Shown piece by piece: positions 44,153 through 52,188 of a stretch of 64,000 nt of DNA (its first letter is position 1; each line of letters starts with the position of its first letter). The notes beneath the pieces were generated by a model. That model searched no databases and had not been told where the DNA came from. It worked only from the letters and a program-made list of their open reading frames with translations. A program made the position numbers and the translations under genes. The stretch is from Conexibacter woesei DSM 14684 (GTDB lineage Bacteria; Actinomycetota; Thermoleophilia; Solirubrobacterales; Solirubrobacteraceae): NCBI RefSeq assembly GCF_000025265.1, contig NC_013739.1:930001-994000 (forward strand), given 5' to 3'.

Positions 44153-45183
44153 GCGCCGTCGCCACCGCCCCGGCATTGGAGATCGTCGACCTCGAGGTCG
44201 TCTACGAGCGCCGCGACCGCGATCCGGTCCGCGCCGTCGCGGGCGTCTCGCTGACCGTCCAGCGCGGGCAGATCCTCGGCCTCGTCGGTGAGTCCGGCTG
44301 CGGCAAGTCGACGCTCGCGAAGGCGGCGGTCGGGCTGGAGAAGCCGCGCGCCGGGCGGATCGTCTTCGACGGACGCGAGCTGTCGCCGCTGACGCGGCGC
44401 GCGCGCCCGCTGGAGGACACGCGCCTGCAGATGGTCTTCCAGAACCCCTTCTCGTCGCTGAACCCGCGACGCAAGATCGGCGCGCAGCTGCAAGAGGCGC
44501 TGTCGATGGCGTGGAAGGGGTCCAGAGCCGGCGGCGAGGGGTCGTTGCGCGACCGCGCGACCGCGCTGCTGGAGCAGGTCGGCCTGCCGGCCTCGGCGGC
44601 GGAGCGCTACGCGCACCAGTTCAGCGGCGGCCAGCGCCAGCGGATCGCGATCGCCCGCGCGCTCGCGGCCGACCCGACCGTGATCGTGCTCGACGAGCCG
44701 CTCTCCTCGCTCGACGCCTCCGCGCAGGCGCAGATCGCCAACCTGCTCGTGCGGCTGAGCCGCGAGCTGGACCTCGCGCTCGTGCTGATCTCGCACGACC
44801 TCGCGATCGTCCAGCACATCGCCGACGAGGTCGCCGTGATGTACCTCGGCAAGCTCGTCGAGACGGTCGGCAGCGGCGAGCTGTGGGAGCTGCCCGCGCA
44901 CCCCTACACCGAGGCGCTGATCGGCGCGATCCCGAAGCCCGACGGCGAGCGCAACCTGCCCGTCGCGCTCGCCGGCGAGGTGCCCGACCCGAGCGCCCCG
45001 CCGTCCGGCTGCCGCTTCCACCCGCGCTGCCCCTACGCGATGGACCGCTGCCGCACCGAGGAGCCGCCCGCGCTCGCGATCGGCAGCGGCCGCACGGTCT
45101 CCTGCTGGCTCCACGACGGCGCCGCCGAGCCGCGCCGCCCGGCGGAGCTGGCGGCGGCCGGGAGAGGCGCGGCGGGGGCGTAG
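44149..45183 (+). CDS. Oligopeptide/dipeptide ABC ATPase (DppF-like)
   Basis: 344 residues. Walker A GESGCGKSTL, VFQNPFSSLNPRRKIG, signature FSGGQRQRIAIARAL, Walker B VIVLDEPLSSLD, and PSGCRFHPRCPYAMDRC near the C-terminus. It completes the SBP-DppB-DppC-DppD-DppF set; all junctions overlap by about 4 bp, so one transcript is likely. Confidence 0.95.
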   Translation: MSAVATAPALEIVDLEVVYERRDRDPVRAVAGVSLTVQRGQILGLVGESGCGKSTLAKAAVGLEKPRAGRIVFDGRELSPLTRRARPLEDTRLQMVFQNPFSSLNPRRKIGAQLQEALSMAWKGSRAGGEGSLRDRATALLEQVGLPASAAERYAHQFSGGQRQRIAIARALAADPTVIVLDEPLSSLDASAQAQIANLLVRLSRELDLALVLISHDLAIVQHIADEVAVMYLGKLVETVGSGELWELPAHPYTEALIGAIPKPDGERNLPVALAGEVPDPSAPPSGCRFHPRCPYAMDRCRTEEPPALAIGSGRTVSCWLHDGAAEPRRPAELAAAGRGAAGA

Positions 45184-45199
45184 CCGCTCCGCGCGGCGT

Positions 45200-45448
45200 T
45201 CAGCAGTCGGCGAGCGCGTCGAGCGCGCGACAGATCTCGTGCCGCCGCTGTGGCGGCAGCACGCCGACACGCCTCGTGAGCAGCCGGCGCTCGACCGGCT
45301 GGACGTTGTCGAACGACGCCGCGCAGTCGACCGGAAGCCCCTCGTCGGCGCCGAGCGGGATCGCCTCCGTCCGCGTGACGACGAGGACGGGTCGGCGCTT
45401 GTCCTCCGCCTCAGCCCACCACACCTCGCCTTGACGCGGCGTGGTCAC
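45200..45448 (-). CDS. PemK/MazF-like toxin with in-frame internal deletion
   Basis: 82 residues from GTG 45448. The start GEVWWAEAEDKRRPVLVVTR and the end EGLPVDCAASFDNVQPVERRLLTRRVG are clearly MazF-like, but the middle strand with the conserved VAPVTSTIRGLPSEV segment (about 25 residues, including the catalytic-region Thr) is absent. MazF proteins are usually about 105-115 residues. It may be inactive, so the locus could act only as a regulator, or be decaying. Its GTG overlaps the antitoxin TGA (GTGA). Confidence 0.7.
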   Translation of the reverse strand: MTTPRQGEVWWAEAEDKRRPVLVVTRTEAIPLGADEGLPVDCAASFDNVQPVERRLLTRRVGVLPPQRRHEICRALDALADC

Positions 45449-45693
45449 CAGGGCTCTTCGGCGATCATCGCGGCGGTCGCCGCGTCTGAGCGGGCGAGAT
45501 CGTCATCGTCCTGTAGGACGCGTCTGTAGCTCGCGACGATCGTGCGGCCGACGGCCGCACGCCGCTCACGCTCTATCACCGCTTCGAGGCCGGCTCGCAC
45601 AGCGTCGGACCGTGACGCGAACACTCTCGCCTCGACGAGGTCGTCGACGGCTCTGGCGATGCCGTCCGGACTGCGCGTGACGAGCTGGGCCAC
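45445..45693 (-). CDS. Ribbon-helix-helix antitoxin
   Basis: 82 residues from GTG 45693. VTRSPDGIARAVDDLVEARVFASRSDAVRAGLEAVIERERR reads as an RHH fold (beta strand, helix A, RSDAVRAGL helix B), as in ParD/CopG/MazE-type antitoxins. The acidic C-terminal tail (QDDDDLARSDAATAAMIAEEPW) would wrap the toxin. It is coupled to the MazF-like gene and preceded by a 19-bp palindrome that it probably binds. Confidence 0.75.
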   Translation of the reverse strand: MAQLVTRSPDGIARAVDDLVEARVFASRSDAVRAGLEAVIERERRAAVGRTIVASYRRVLQDDDDLARSDAATAAMIAEEPW

Positions 45694-45714
45694 GCACCTG
45701 AGGATAGCCGTCGC

Positions 45715-45733
45715 GCATTGCGCGGCGCAATGC
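45715..45733. promoter_or_regulatory. Perfect 19-bp palindrome upstream of the antitoxin gene
   Basis: GCATTGCGC-G-GCGCAATGC, with 9-bp perfect arms, centred 31 bp upstream of the antitoxin GTG. RHH antitoxins autoregulate by binding such dyads in their own promoter. Confidence 0.7.
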
Positions 45734-45752
45734 ACGACGGATGTGGCGCCGC

Positions 45753-46940
45753 TCAGGCCGTCAGCTCGCCCAGCGCTGCCAGCAGCGCGTCGACCTCGGC
45801 TGCGGTGTTGTAGTGGAAGAGACCGACGCGGACGGCCTTGCCGCCGATCACGTCGCGCAGGCCGAGGCAGTAGAAGTGCTCGCTGGCGGTGACGTTGAAG
45901 CCGCGCGCGACGAGCTGGTCGGAGACGTGGGCGGCGTCGCGGCCGTCGAAGCGCAGCAGGAACGTCGGGACGCGGCCGTCGAGCGTCGGCGGGCCGATCA
46001 CGCGGACGCCGTCCGGCAGGCCGCCGAGGAAGCGCTCGCCGAGCGCGCGCGTGTAGGCGTGGCCGGCGCCGGTCGCGTCGACGTCGTCCCAGTAGTCGAC
46101 CGCCGCGGTGAAGCCGGCGAGCTGCTCGTACGGCTGCGTGCCGGTCTCGAAGCGCTTGCCGACCGGCTCGGTCGGCGCGGGGCGGACCTTGTACGGGCGC
46201 CATCTGCCGAGCACGTCCGCGCGGCCGTAGGCGAGCCCGAGGTGGGGGCCGCAGAACTTGTACGGCGAGCAGATCAGGACGTCGGCGCCGATCGCCTGCA
46301 CGTCGATCCCGTGGTGCGCGGCGTAGTGGGTCGCGTCGATCCACGAGAGCGCGCCGGCCTCGCGCGCGAGCGTGCAGACGCGCGCGGCGTCGATCACGGT
46401 GCCGACCGAGTTGGCCGCCCACGAAAAGGCGATCACGCGCGTGCGCGGGCCGATCTGCGCGGCGAGGTCGGCGAGGTCGAGCGTGCACGTCGCCTCGTCG
46501 ATCCCGGCCGTCCGCACGATGATGCCGAGGTCCTCCGCCAGCTCCAGCCACGGCGACACGCTGGCGTCGTGGTCCAGCCGCGTCACGACGATCTCGTCGC
46601 CGGCTCTCAGCGTTCGCGCGAGCGCGCGTGAGAGCGTGAAGTTGAGCGACGTCATGTTCTGGCCGAAGACGACCTCATCGGCGGAACAGCCGAGGAAGCG
46701 GGCGGCGGCGTCGCGCGCCTCCTCGACCATCGCTGCGACGCGGCGGCTCGTCGCGAACGCGCCGCCGAGGTTGCCGGCGGCGTCGCGCATCGCCTCCTCC
46801 ACGGCCGTGCGGACATCGTCGGGCACCTGGCTGCCGCCGGGCGTGTCGAAGAAGACCGGCGCGTCGGCGGGCGCGTCGCGCAGCGACGCGAAGCGCGCGC
46901 GGACGGCCTCGACGTCGTACACGGCGCCCGCCGCGCTCAC
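45753..46940 (-). CDS. Cysteine desulfurase-like class-V PLP enzyme (VC1184-type)
   Basis: 395 residues from GTG 46940. Aminotransferase class V fold: FFDTPGGSQVPDDV, FGQNMTSLNFTLSRALARTL, RLDHDASVSPWLELAE, Schiff-base Lys in LICSPYKFCGPHLG and the family end VRVGLFHYNTAAEVDALL. This is the VC1184 subfamily of cysteine-desulfurase-like proteins, whose substrate is not established. It is coupled to RidA by a GTGA overlap, consistent with production of reactive enamines/imines cleared by RidA. Confidence 0.9.
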   Translation of the reverse strand: MSAAGAVYDVEAVRARFASLRDAPADAPVFFDTPGGSQVPDDVRTAVEEAMRDAAGNLGGAFATSRRVAAMVEEARDAAARFLGCSADEVVFGQNMTSLNFTLSRALARTLRAGDEIVVTRLDHDASVSPWLELAEDLGIIVRTAGIDEATCTLDLADLAAQIGPRTRVIAFSWAANSVGTVIDAARVCTLAREAGALSWIDATHYAAHHGIDVQAIGADVLICSPYKFCGPHLGLAYGRADVLGRWRPYKVRPAPTEPVGKRFETGTQPYEQLAGFTAAVDYWDDVDATGAGHAYTRALGERFLGGLPDGVRVIGPPTLDGRVPTFLLRFDGRDAAHVSDQLVARGFNVTASEHFYCLGLRDVIGGKAVRVGLFHYNTAAEVDALLAALGELTA

Positions 46941-47344
46941 GAGGACGCCCGCTCGCTGACCGGTCCGGAGGCGACGGCGTCCAGCTCCACCTCGACGAGG
47001 CAGTCCTGCGGGATCAGCTCGGCGACGTGCAGCGTCGTGTTGGCCGGGTCGACGCCTCTGAAGATCGCGCCGTGCGCCTCGACGGCGCCGCGCCACTCGG
47101 TCCCGGCGAGCAGGTAGATGCGCGTGCGGACGACGTCCTCGCGCCGGGCGCCGAGCGCGGCGGCGGCCTCCAGCGCGCGCATCAGCGCCTCGCGGGTCTG
47201 GGCGGCAGGGTCGCCGGGGAACAGCGAGACGCCGGTCTCGTCGAGCGCGGCCGTGCCGCTGACGGCGACGATGTCGCCGATCCGCGCGGCGCGCGAGTAG
47301 GACGCCAACTGCTCGAAAGGGCTGCCGCTTCTGACCGTGTGCAT
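46937..47344 (-). CDS. RidA-family imine/enamine deaminase
   Basis: 135 residues from ATG 47344. YSRAARIGDIVAVSGTAALDE and the C-terminal VDPANTTLHVAELIPQDCLVEVELDAVA fit the YjgF/RidA trimer; the carboxylate-binding Arg of archetypal RidA is at TRIYLL in the VRTRIYLLAG strand. It hydrolyses 2-imino acids formed by PLP or flavin enzymes. It is co-transcribed with the class-V PLP enzyme and diverges from the M24 peptidase. Confidence 0.88.
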   Translation of the reverse strand: MHTVRSGSPFEQLASYSRAARIGDIVAVSGTAALDETGVSLFPGDPAAQTREALMRALEAAAALGARREDVVRTRIYLLAGTEWRGAVEAHGAIFRGVDPANTTLHVAELIPQDCLVEVELDAVASGPVSERASS

Positions 47345-47432
47345 GTGGTCCACGATAGCGGAGACTTCCACTATTGTGGACGTTTCGTGCACTATTTGCA
47401 CGGCTCGGCTTGCGTGCGACAGTGAGGAAACG
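47345..47432. promoter_or_regulatory. Divergent promoter region with three palindromes
   Basis: GTGGTCCAC (47345-47353), TCCAC-TATT-GTGGA (47367-47380) and GTGCA-CTATT-TGCAC (47387-47401). The last two share CACTATT and are spaced about two turns apart. They lie between ridA and the M24 gene and are good candidates for a repressor such as the nearby FadR-type protein. Confidence 0.5.
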
Positions 47433-48608
47433 ATGACCCCCAACGCTCCAGCGGTCCTGATGTTCGCGGACACGACACACACCGCCGCGATGCGGAACGA
47501 GGTCCCGCACTCCGTCCACGATCCCTTCCTCTACATAGAGAAGGGCGACGAGCGCTTCACCGTCCTGCGGTCGCTGGAGGTCGCGCGGATGTCCGAGGTG
47601 CCGCGCATGCACGCGCTCCCGCTGGAGGAGTTCGGCCTCGACGAGCTGGTCGCCTCCGGCCTCTCGCCCGACCAGGCGACGCTGGAGATCGCGCTGCGCG
47701 CGTGCCGCAGGCTGCAGATCGAGCAGGCCGTCGTGCCGCCTGCGTTCCCGGTCGAGCTGGCCGACCACCTGCGCGCCGGCGGAATCGAGCTCACGGTCGA
47801 CGGCACGCTGTTCGAGACGCGCCGTCGTGCCAAGTCGAGCGCACAGCTGGACGGGATCCGCCGCGCGCAGACCGCCGCCGAGGCAGCGGTCGCATCCGTC
47901 GCGCAGGCGCTCCACGACGCCGAGGTCGGCGCCGACGGCGGCCTGGTGCTCGACGGCGCGCCGCTGACGTGCGAGCGGCTGAAGGAGGGCGTCGCGCTCG
48001 CGTTCATCCGCAACGGCTGCGGCGGCGACGACGTGATCGTGGCGCACGGCTACCAGACCTGCGTCGGCCACCACTCGGGCTCCGGCCAGGTCATGGAGGG
48101 CGAGCCGGTGACCGTCGACCTCTGCCCGCGCGACCCCGAGTCCGGCTGCTACACCGACATCACGCGCACGTTCGTGAAGGGGCCGGTGAACGACGAGCTG
48201 GCGCTCTACCACCGCATCGTCAAGGAGTCGATCGACGCGGTCCACGCCGCGATCAGACCGGGTCTGCCGGTGCGCGAGCTGCACCGCATCTCGTGCGAGC
48301 CGATCGCCGCCGCCGGCCAGCCGACGCGGCTGACGAAGAAGCCGGGCGAGGTGCTGAACGAGGGCTTCTTCCACAGCCTCGGCCACGGCGTCGGTCTGGA
48401 GATCCACGAAGCGCCGCACCTCGACCAGAACGACGACGTGCTCGTGCCCGGCGACGTGATCGCGGTCGAGCCCGGCTGCTACCGCCAGGGCTTCGGCGGC
48501 GTGCGGCTCGAAGACCTCGTGCTGGTGACCGAGAGCGGCAGCGAGCTGCTGACCGACTACCCCTACACGCTCGCGCCCGAGCCGATCCGCCGCGGCGTCG
48601 CCAGATGA
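47433..48608 (+). CDS. M24-family metallopeptidase (Xaa-Pro dipeptidase-like)
   Basis: 391 residues from ATG 47433 with GAGGAAA upstream. N-terminal creatinase_N-like domain (to about 130), then the pita-bread fold with all five metal ligands: VTVDLCPRDPESGCYTDIT (two Asp), GHGVGLEIHEAP (His), VIAVEPGCY (Glu) and GVRLEDLVLV (Glu). This argues for a peptidase and against creatinase, which lacks the metals. It would cut Xaa-Pro or related peptides in the cytosol. It overlaps the M20 gene by 4 bp. Confidence 0.92.
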   Translation: MTPNAPAVLMFADTTHTAAMRNEVPHSVHDPFLYIEKGDERFTVLRSLEVARMSEVPRMHALPLEEFGLDELVASGLSPDQATLEIALRACRRLQIEQAVVPPAFPVELADHLRAGGIELTVDGTLFETRRRAKSSAQLDGIRRAQTAAEAAVASVAQALHDAEVGADGGLVLDGAPLTCERLKEGVALAFIRNGCGGDDVIVAHGYQTCVGHHSGSGQVMEGEPVTVDLCPRDPESGCYTDITRTFVKGPVNDELALYHRIVKESIDAVHAAIRPGLPVRELHRISCEPIAAAGQPTRLTKKPGEVLNEGFFHSLGHGVGLEIHEAPHLDQNDDVLVPGDVIAVEPGCYRQGFGGVRLEDLVLVTESGSELLTDYPYTLAPEPIRRGVAR

Positions 48609-49957
48609 GCGCAGCCGCGGCGTACGTCGCACGCGAGGCGGACCGCTTCGTCGAGGAGTGGCGCGCGCTCTGCCGGATCCCGTCCGTCTCCGGCGCGCGC
48701 GAGCCGATCGAGCAGGCCGCCGCCTGGATCGAGCGCCGCCTGGAGCCGCTGTTCGACGAGGTGCGCGGGATCGAGATCCCCGGCCACGGCCCGCTCGTCG
48801 TCGCTGAGCTGCGCGGCACCGGCAGCGGGCGGCTGCTGCTCTACACCCACTACGACGTGCAGCCGCCCGGCGACCCCGCGGCGTGGACCTCGCCGCCGTT
48901 CTCGGCCGAGGTCCGCGACGGCGCGATGTACGCGCGCGGCGCGTGCGACGACAAGGCCGACGTGACCGCCCGCATCCAGGCGCTGGAGGCGTGGCTGGCG
49001 ACGCTCGACGGCAGACGCCCGCCGTTCACGATCGTCTTCCTCTCCGACCCCGCAGAGGAGATCGGCAGCCCCGGCCTGGCCGAGGCGCTCGCGGCGAACG
49101 CGAGCAGCCTGCGCGGCGACGCCTGCCTGTGGGAGAGCTTCCTGCGCGACGACGACGGGCGGCCCGGGATCGGCTTCGGCTGTCGCGGCAACCTCGAGGT
49201 CAGACTCGACCTGCGGCTGCTGAAGGCCGATCAGCACACGGCGTTCGCGTCGATCGTCCGCTCGGCGCCGCTGGAGCTGATGCGCGCGGTCGCCTCGATG
49301 ACCGACGGCGACGGCCGCGTGACGATCGACGGCTTCCACGACGGTGTTCGCGCCGCGACACCCGAGCAGGCGGCGGCCGCCGCGCGGATCCCGCTGCCGA
49401 CCGCGGCCGTCACACGCGAGGACACCGATGCGCGCCCGTACTGGCGCGCGGAGGAGGCGGAGCTGCGCCGGCGGCTCGTGTTCGAGCCGTCGCTGTCGGT
49501 CTCGCAGTTCGTCGTCGGCGCCGACGGCGTCGGCTCGGTGCCGGCGGCGGCGAGCGTGACGCTGCGCTTCAGCCTCGTGCCCGACCAACAGCCCGACCGC
49601 GCGCTCGACGCGATCGAGACGCACCTCGCCGCGCACGGCTTCGGCGACGTCGAGGTCGTCGGCGGCCGGCGCATCCTGCCGGCCGCCTCGCCGCTCGACA
49701 CGCCGTTCGCGCACGCGACGATCGAGGCGGCGCGCGACGTCTTCGGCGAGCCGGTCGTCTACCCGGTCCTGATCGGCGCCGGCCCGGGGCGGATGGTGCT
49801 CGACGAGCTGGGCGCGCCGGTCGTCTCGCCCGCGGGGACGCTGCGGCCGGACGGCAACATGCACGGTCCCGACGAGCACGGCGCGATCGCCGACTACCTC
49901 GACCACGTGCGCTTCACCGCGCGCCTGTTCGAGCGGCTCGCCGAGCGCGGCTTCTAG
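48605..49957 (+). CDS. M20-family dipeptidase/deacylase
   Basis: 450 residues. Metal-binding motifs LLYTHYDVQPPG (His, Asp), ARGACDDKAD (bridging Asp) and FLSDPAEEIGSPG (catalytic Glu-Glu), with HG in NMHGPDEHGAI near the end; the dimerisation domain lies at about 190-355. It resembles the carnosinase/CPG70-like branch. With the M24 gene it forms an intracellular peptide-processing pair, downstream of the peptide importer. Confidence 0.92.
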   Translation: MSAAAAYVAREADRFVEEWRALCRIPSVSGAREPIEQAAAWIERRLEPLFDEVRGIEIPGHGPLVVAELRGTGSGRLLLYTHYDVQPPGDPAAWTSPPFSAEVRDGAMYARGACDDKADVTARIQALEAWLATLDGRRPPFTIVFLSDPAEEIGSPGLAEALAANASSLRGDACLWESFLRDDDGRPGIGFGCRGNLEVRLDLRLLKADQHTAFASIVRSAPLELMRAVASMTDGDGRVTIDGFHDGVRAATPEQAAAAARIPLPTAAVTREDTDARPYWRAEEAELRRRLVFEPSLSVSQFVVGADGVGSVPAAASVTLRFSLVPDQQPDRALDAIETHLAAHGFGDVEVVGGRRILPAASPLDTPFAHATIEAARDVFGEPVVYPVLIGAGPGRMVLDELGAPVVSPAGTLRPDGNMHGPDEHGAIADYLDHVRFTARLFERLAERGF

Positions 49958-50051
49958 CGCGGCGCGCCGCCCGGCGCGCGCGGACAGCGGCGCGCCGGGA
50001 CGCCGCTTCCGGCGTTTGCGCCCCGCCTGCGCGGGAATCGCTGAGGACGAG

Positions 50052-50561
50052 ATGGCCCGCAACGAGATCGTCGTCCACGTTTCGCCCGACCGCGTCTTCG
50101 ACGTGCTGTCGGACCCGCGCGCCTACGCACGCTGGGTCGTCGGCTCGCAGGCGATCCGCAGGGCCGACCCCGACTGGCCGGCTCCCGGCAGCTCGTTCGA
50201 CCACGCCGTCGGCGTCGGGCCGCTGCGGATCAAGGACCACTCCAGCGTGCTGGAGCGCGACCGTCCGCGCAGGCTCAGACTGCTCGTGATGGCGCGACCG
50301 CTGTCGAGGGCGTTCGTCACGCTGACGCTCCACCGCGAGGGCAGCGGCACGCGCGTCGAGCTGGAGGAGATCGCCGCCGACACGCGCAGCCGGCTGCTGT
50401 TCAACCCGCTCACGGATCCGCTCGTCGGGCTGCGCAACCGGCAGTCGCTGCGGCGCCTGAAGCGGATCGCAGAGGGCGACGAGCGGATTCCTCCGGGCGA
50501 GCTGCCGCCGCGCGGGAGCGCCGAGGAGGCGTCGGTGACCGCCAGCAGCAAGCCCGCGTAG
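50052..50561 (+). CDS. SRPBCC-family polyketide cyclase/dehydrase-like protein
   Basis: 169 residues from ATG 50052 with GAGGA upstream. NEIVVHVSPDRVFDVLSDPRAYARWVVGS begins the START-like helix-grip fold; VGVGPLRIKDHSSVLERDRPRRL continues it. This is a ligand-binding fold with no clear catalytic residues; role unknown. It is 94 bp after the M20 gene and may be independent. Confidence 0.8.
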   Translation: MARNEIVVHVSPDRVFDVLSDPRAYARWVVGSQAIRRADPDWPAPGSSFDHAVGVGPLRIKDHSSVLERDRPRRLRLLVMARPLSRAFVTLTLHREGSGTRVELEEIAADTRSRLLFNPLTDPLVGLRNRQSLRRLKRIAEGDERIPPGELPPRGSAEEASVTASSKPA

Positions 50562-50648
50562 CGCGTCCGTCATCCTCCGTGCCGCATCGCACCGGGGGGT
50601 CGCGTGTTCTTGGACAGCGACCACGGTCATTCGAACGGAGGAACGGAC

Positions 50649-51233
50649 ATGAAGCGCATGACACTCGCCGCAGCCGTTGTCACGGGCGTCGTCGCCCTGC
50701 TCTTCACGGCGCTGCCGGCGAGCGCGGTGAAGCTGATCACCGGGGCAGACATCAAGGACGGCTCGATCACCCGCAGAGACGTGCGCAGAGCATCGCTGAC
50801 GCTCGACCGCCTCTCCGGCCCGACGCAGAGACTGATCCTGACGCGCGGCGCGAGGGGTGCGACCGGCGCCAGAGGCGCGACCGGTTCCAAGGGCGCGACG
50901 GGAGCGCGCGGCGCGACCGGCGCGCGCGGCTCGGCCGGCCCGCGCGGCGCGACGGGCGCGACCGGTCCTGCGGGCCCCGCCGGCGTCAGCGGTTACCAGA
51001 TCGTCCAGAGAACCAGCACGAGCGTGGTGGGCGCGACGCAGACCGTCGTGGTTGCGTGCCCGACCGGGAAGGTCGCGATCGGCGGCGGCGGGCAGCCGGT
51101 CAACGCCGACGCCGCGATCACGGGCAGCTTCCCGGCCGGCAACGCGAGCTGGACGGTCACCGCGAGACAGCTCGCCGGCAGCGACGCGTGGTCGCTGAAC
51201 GCCTTCGCGATCTGCGCGAACGCGGGGTCGTAG
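50649..51233 (+). CDS. Secreted protein with collagen-like repeats
   Basis: 194 residues from ATG 50649, GGAGGAA upstream. Signal peptide about 1-24 (LPASAVK), then a short region TGADIKDGSITRRDVRRASLTLDRL seen in several actinobacterial surface proteins, a collagen-like tract of about 17 Gly-X-Y triplets (about 63-113, many as GAT/GAR), and a C-terminal domain with two Cys (VVVACPTGKVAIGGGG, FAICANAGS). Probably extracellular or wall-linked. AGA codons are frequent. Confidence 0.85.
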   Translation: MKRMTLAAAVVTGVVALLFTALPASAVKLITGADIKDGSITRRDVRRASLTLDRLSGPTQRLILTRGARGATGARGATGSKGATGARGATGARGSAGPRGATGATGPAGPAGVSGYQIVQRTSTSVVGATQTVVVACPTGKVAIGGGGQPVNADAAITGSFPAGNASWTVTARQLAGSDAWSLNAFAICANAGS

Positions 51234-51312
51234 GGGACGCGCGGACGCGGCGGGCGTAGGGACGGGCGGGCGCGGGCGCGGGCGCGCGGCGGGCGCCGGG
51301 CACGGCGGGCAC

Positions 51313-51329
51313 CGCGGCCGTCGGCCGCG
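51313..51329. terminator. GC-rich inverted repeat between convergent genes
   Basis: CGCGGCCG-T-CGGCCGCG (8-bp arms) lies in a 104-bp low-complexity GC-only stretch (51234-51337) between the collagen-like and FadR-type genes. No gene is seen there. Confidence 0.35.
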
Positions 51330-51337
51330 TCGGCGCG

Positions 51338-52057
51338 CTATCGGGTGCTGCGATCGGCCCGGGCGCGCTTGGCGAGCAGCATGTGCGCGCGCATCGCGTC
51401 GCGCGCGGCGTCGGGGTCGCGCGCCTCCAGCGCCTCGAGGATCTCCTTGTGGACGTCGCGCCCGCCGGACTCGAACACTCTCGTGTCGAGGCCGGCGCGC
51501 TGGCGTACGCTGACGCGCATCAGGTCGCGCATCGACTCCATGATGTGCGTGAGGATGCGGTTGTCGGTCGCCGCCGCGAGCGCGACGTGGAACTCGACGT
51601 CGGCGAGGAAGCGGTCCGGGCTGCCGGCGAGCGCGAGCATTCTCTCGTACGCGGCGCGCACCTGTGCGAGCTGCTCGTCGGTGATGTCGGCGGCGGCGCG
51701 TGCGGCGATCTCCGGCTCCAGGATCGTGCGCACGTCCTGCATCTGGGAGACGATCTGCGCGACGACGCGCTCGTCCTGCTGGAGCTCGAGGATCAGCGGG
51801 TCGAAGACGTCCCACTCGGCGGCGGGGCGCACCTCCGGCTTGCGGCCCTGGCGGACGAGCACGAGTCGCTTGTTGACGAGCGTGCCCATCATCTCGCGGG
51901 CGACCGTCTTGGAGACGCCGAACTCGCCGCAGATCTCGAACTCCGACGGCGCGCTGTCACCGGGCGCGAGCTCGCCGTTGACGATGCGCGTGACGATGAT
52001 CCGCAGGATCTGGTCGCCGAGCTTCTGGATCTTGATGTCGGGCCCTGCCATGCCCAT
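51338..52057 (-). CDS. FadR-type GntR transcriptional regulator
   Basis: 239 residues from ATG 52057 (ATG 52051 possible). Winged HTH: LRIIVTRIVNGELAPGDSAPSEFEICGEFGVSKTVAREMMGTLVNKRLVLVRQG; helical FCD domain: RTILEPEIAARAAADITDEQL, EFHVALAAATDNRILTHIMESM, with the metal-binding Asp/His pattern. FCD regulators sense carboxylic or sugar acids and repress catabolic operons. Target unknown; the RidA/M24 promoter is a candidate. Confidence 0.9.
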   Translation of the reverse strand: MGMAGPDIKIQKLGDQILRIIVTRIVNGELAPGDSAPSEFEICGEFGVSKTVAREMMGTLVNKRLVLVRQGRKPEVRPAAEWDVFDPLILELQQDERVVAQIVSQMQDVRTILEPEIAARAAADITDEQLAQVRAAYERMLALAGSPDRFLADVEFHVALAAATDNRILTHIMESMRDLMRVSVRQRAGLDTRVFESGGRDVHKEILEALEARDPDAARDAMRAHMLLAKRARADRSTR

Positions 52058-52128
52058 ATTGTAAGCAGGTACGTGGGGTGAAATCGGCCGCGCGGCCACG
52101 TGCACCTGCGCGATCTCACGCGGCCGGC

Positions 52129-52170
52129 GTCGTCCTGGATCGGTGTCGCAGGACGACAGCAATCCAGGAC
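52129..52170 (-). terminator. Pair of mutually exclusive hairpins after the aquaporin gene
   Basis: Two perfect 9-bp stems share the segment GTCCTG at 52132-52137: GTCGTCCTG/CAGGACGAC (52129-52137 with 52149-52157) and GTCCTGGAT/ATCCAGGAC (52132-52140 with 52162-52170). Only one can form at a time. They lie between aqpZ and the FadR-type gene on the same strand. Confidence 0.5.
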
Positions 52171-52188
52171 GATGCCGCGGCTGACGCG

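Noticed and set aside
47433-48608. Creatinase
   Set aside because: The M24 protein keeps all five metal ligands, which creatinase lacks, so a metallopeptidase is the better call.
51234-51337. GC-only low-complexity stretch as a possible gene or RNA
   Set aside because: No start with ribosome site, no reading frame of note; only a terminator-like inverted repeat.
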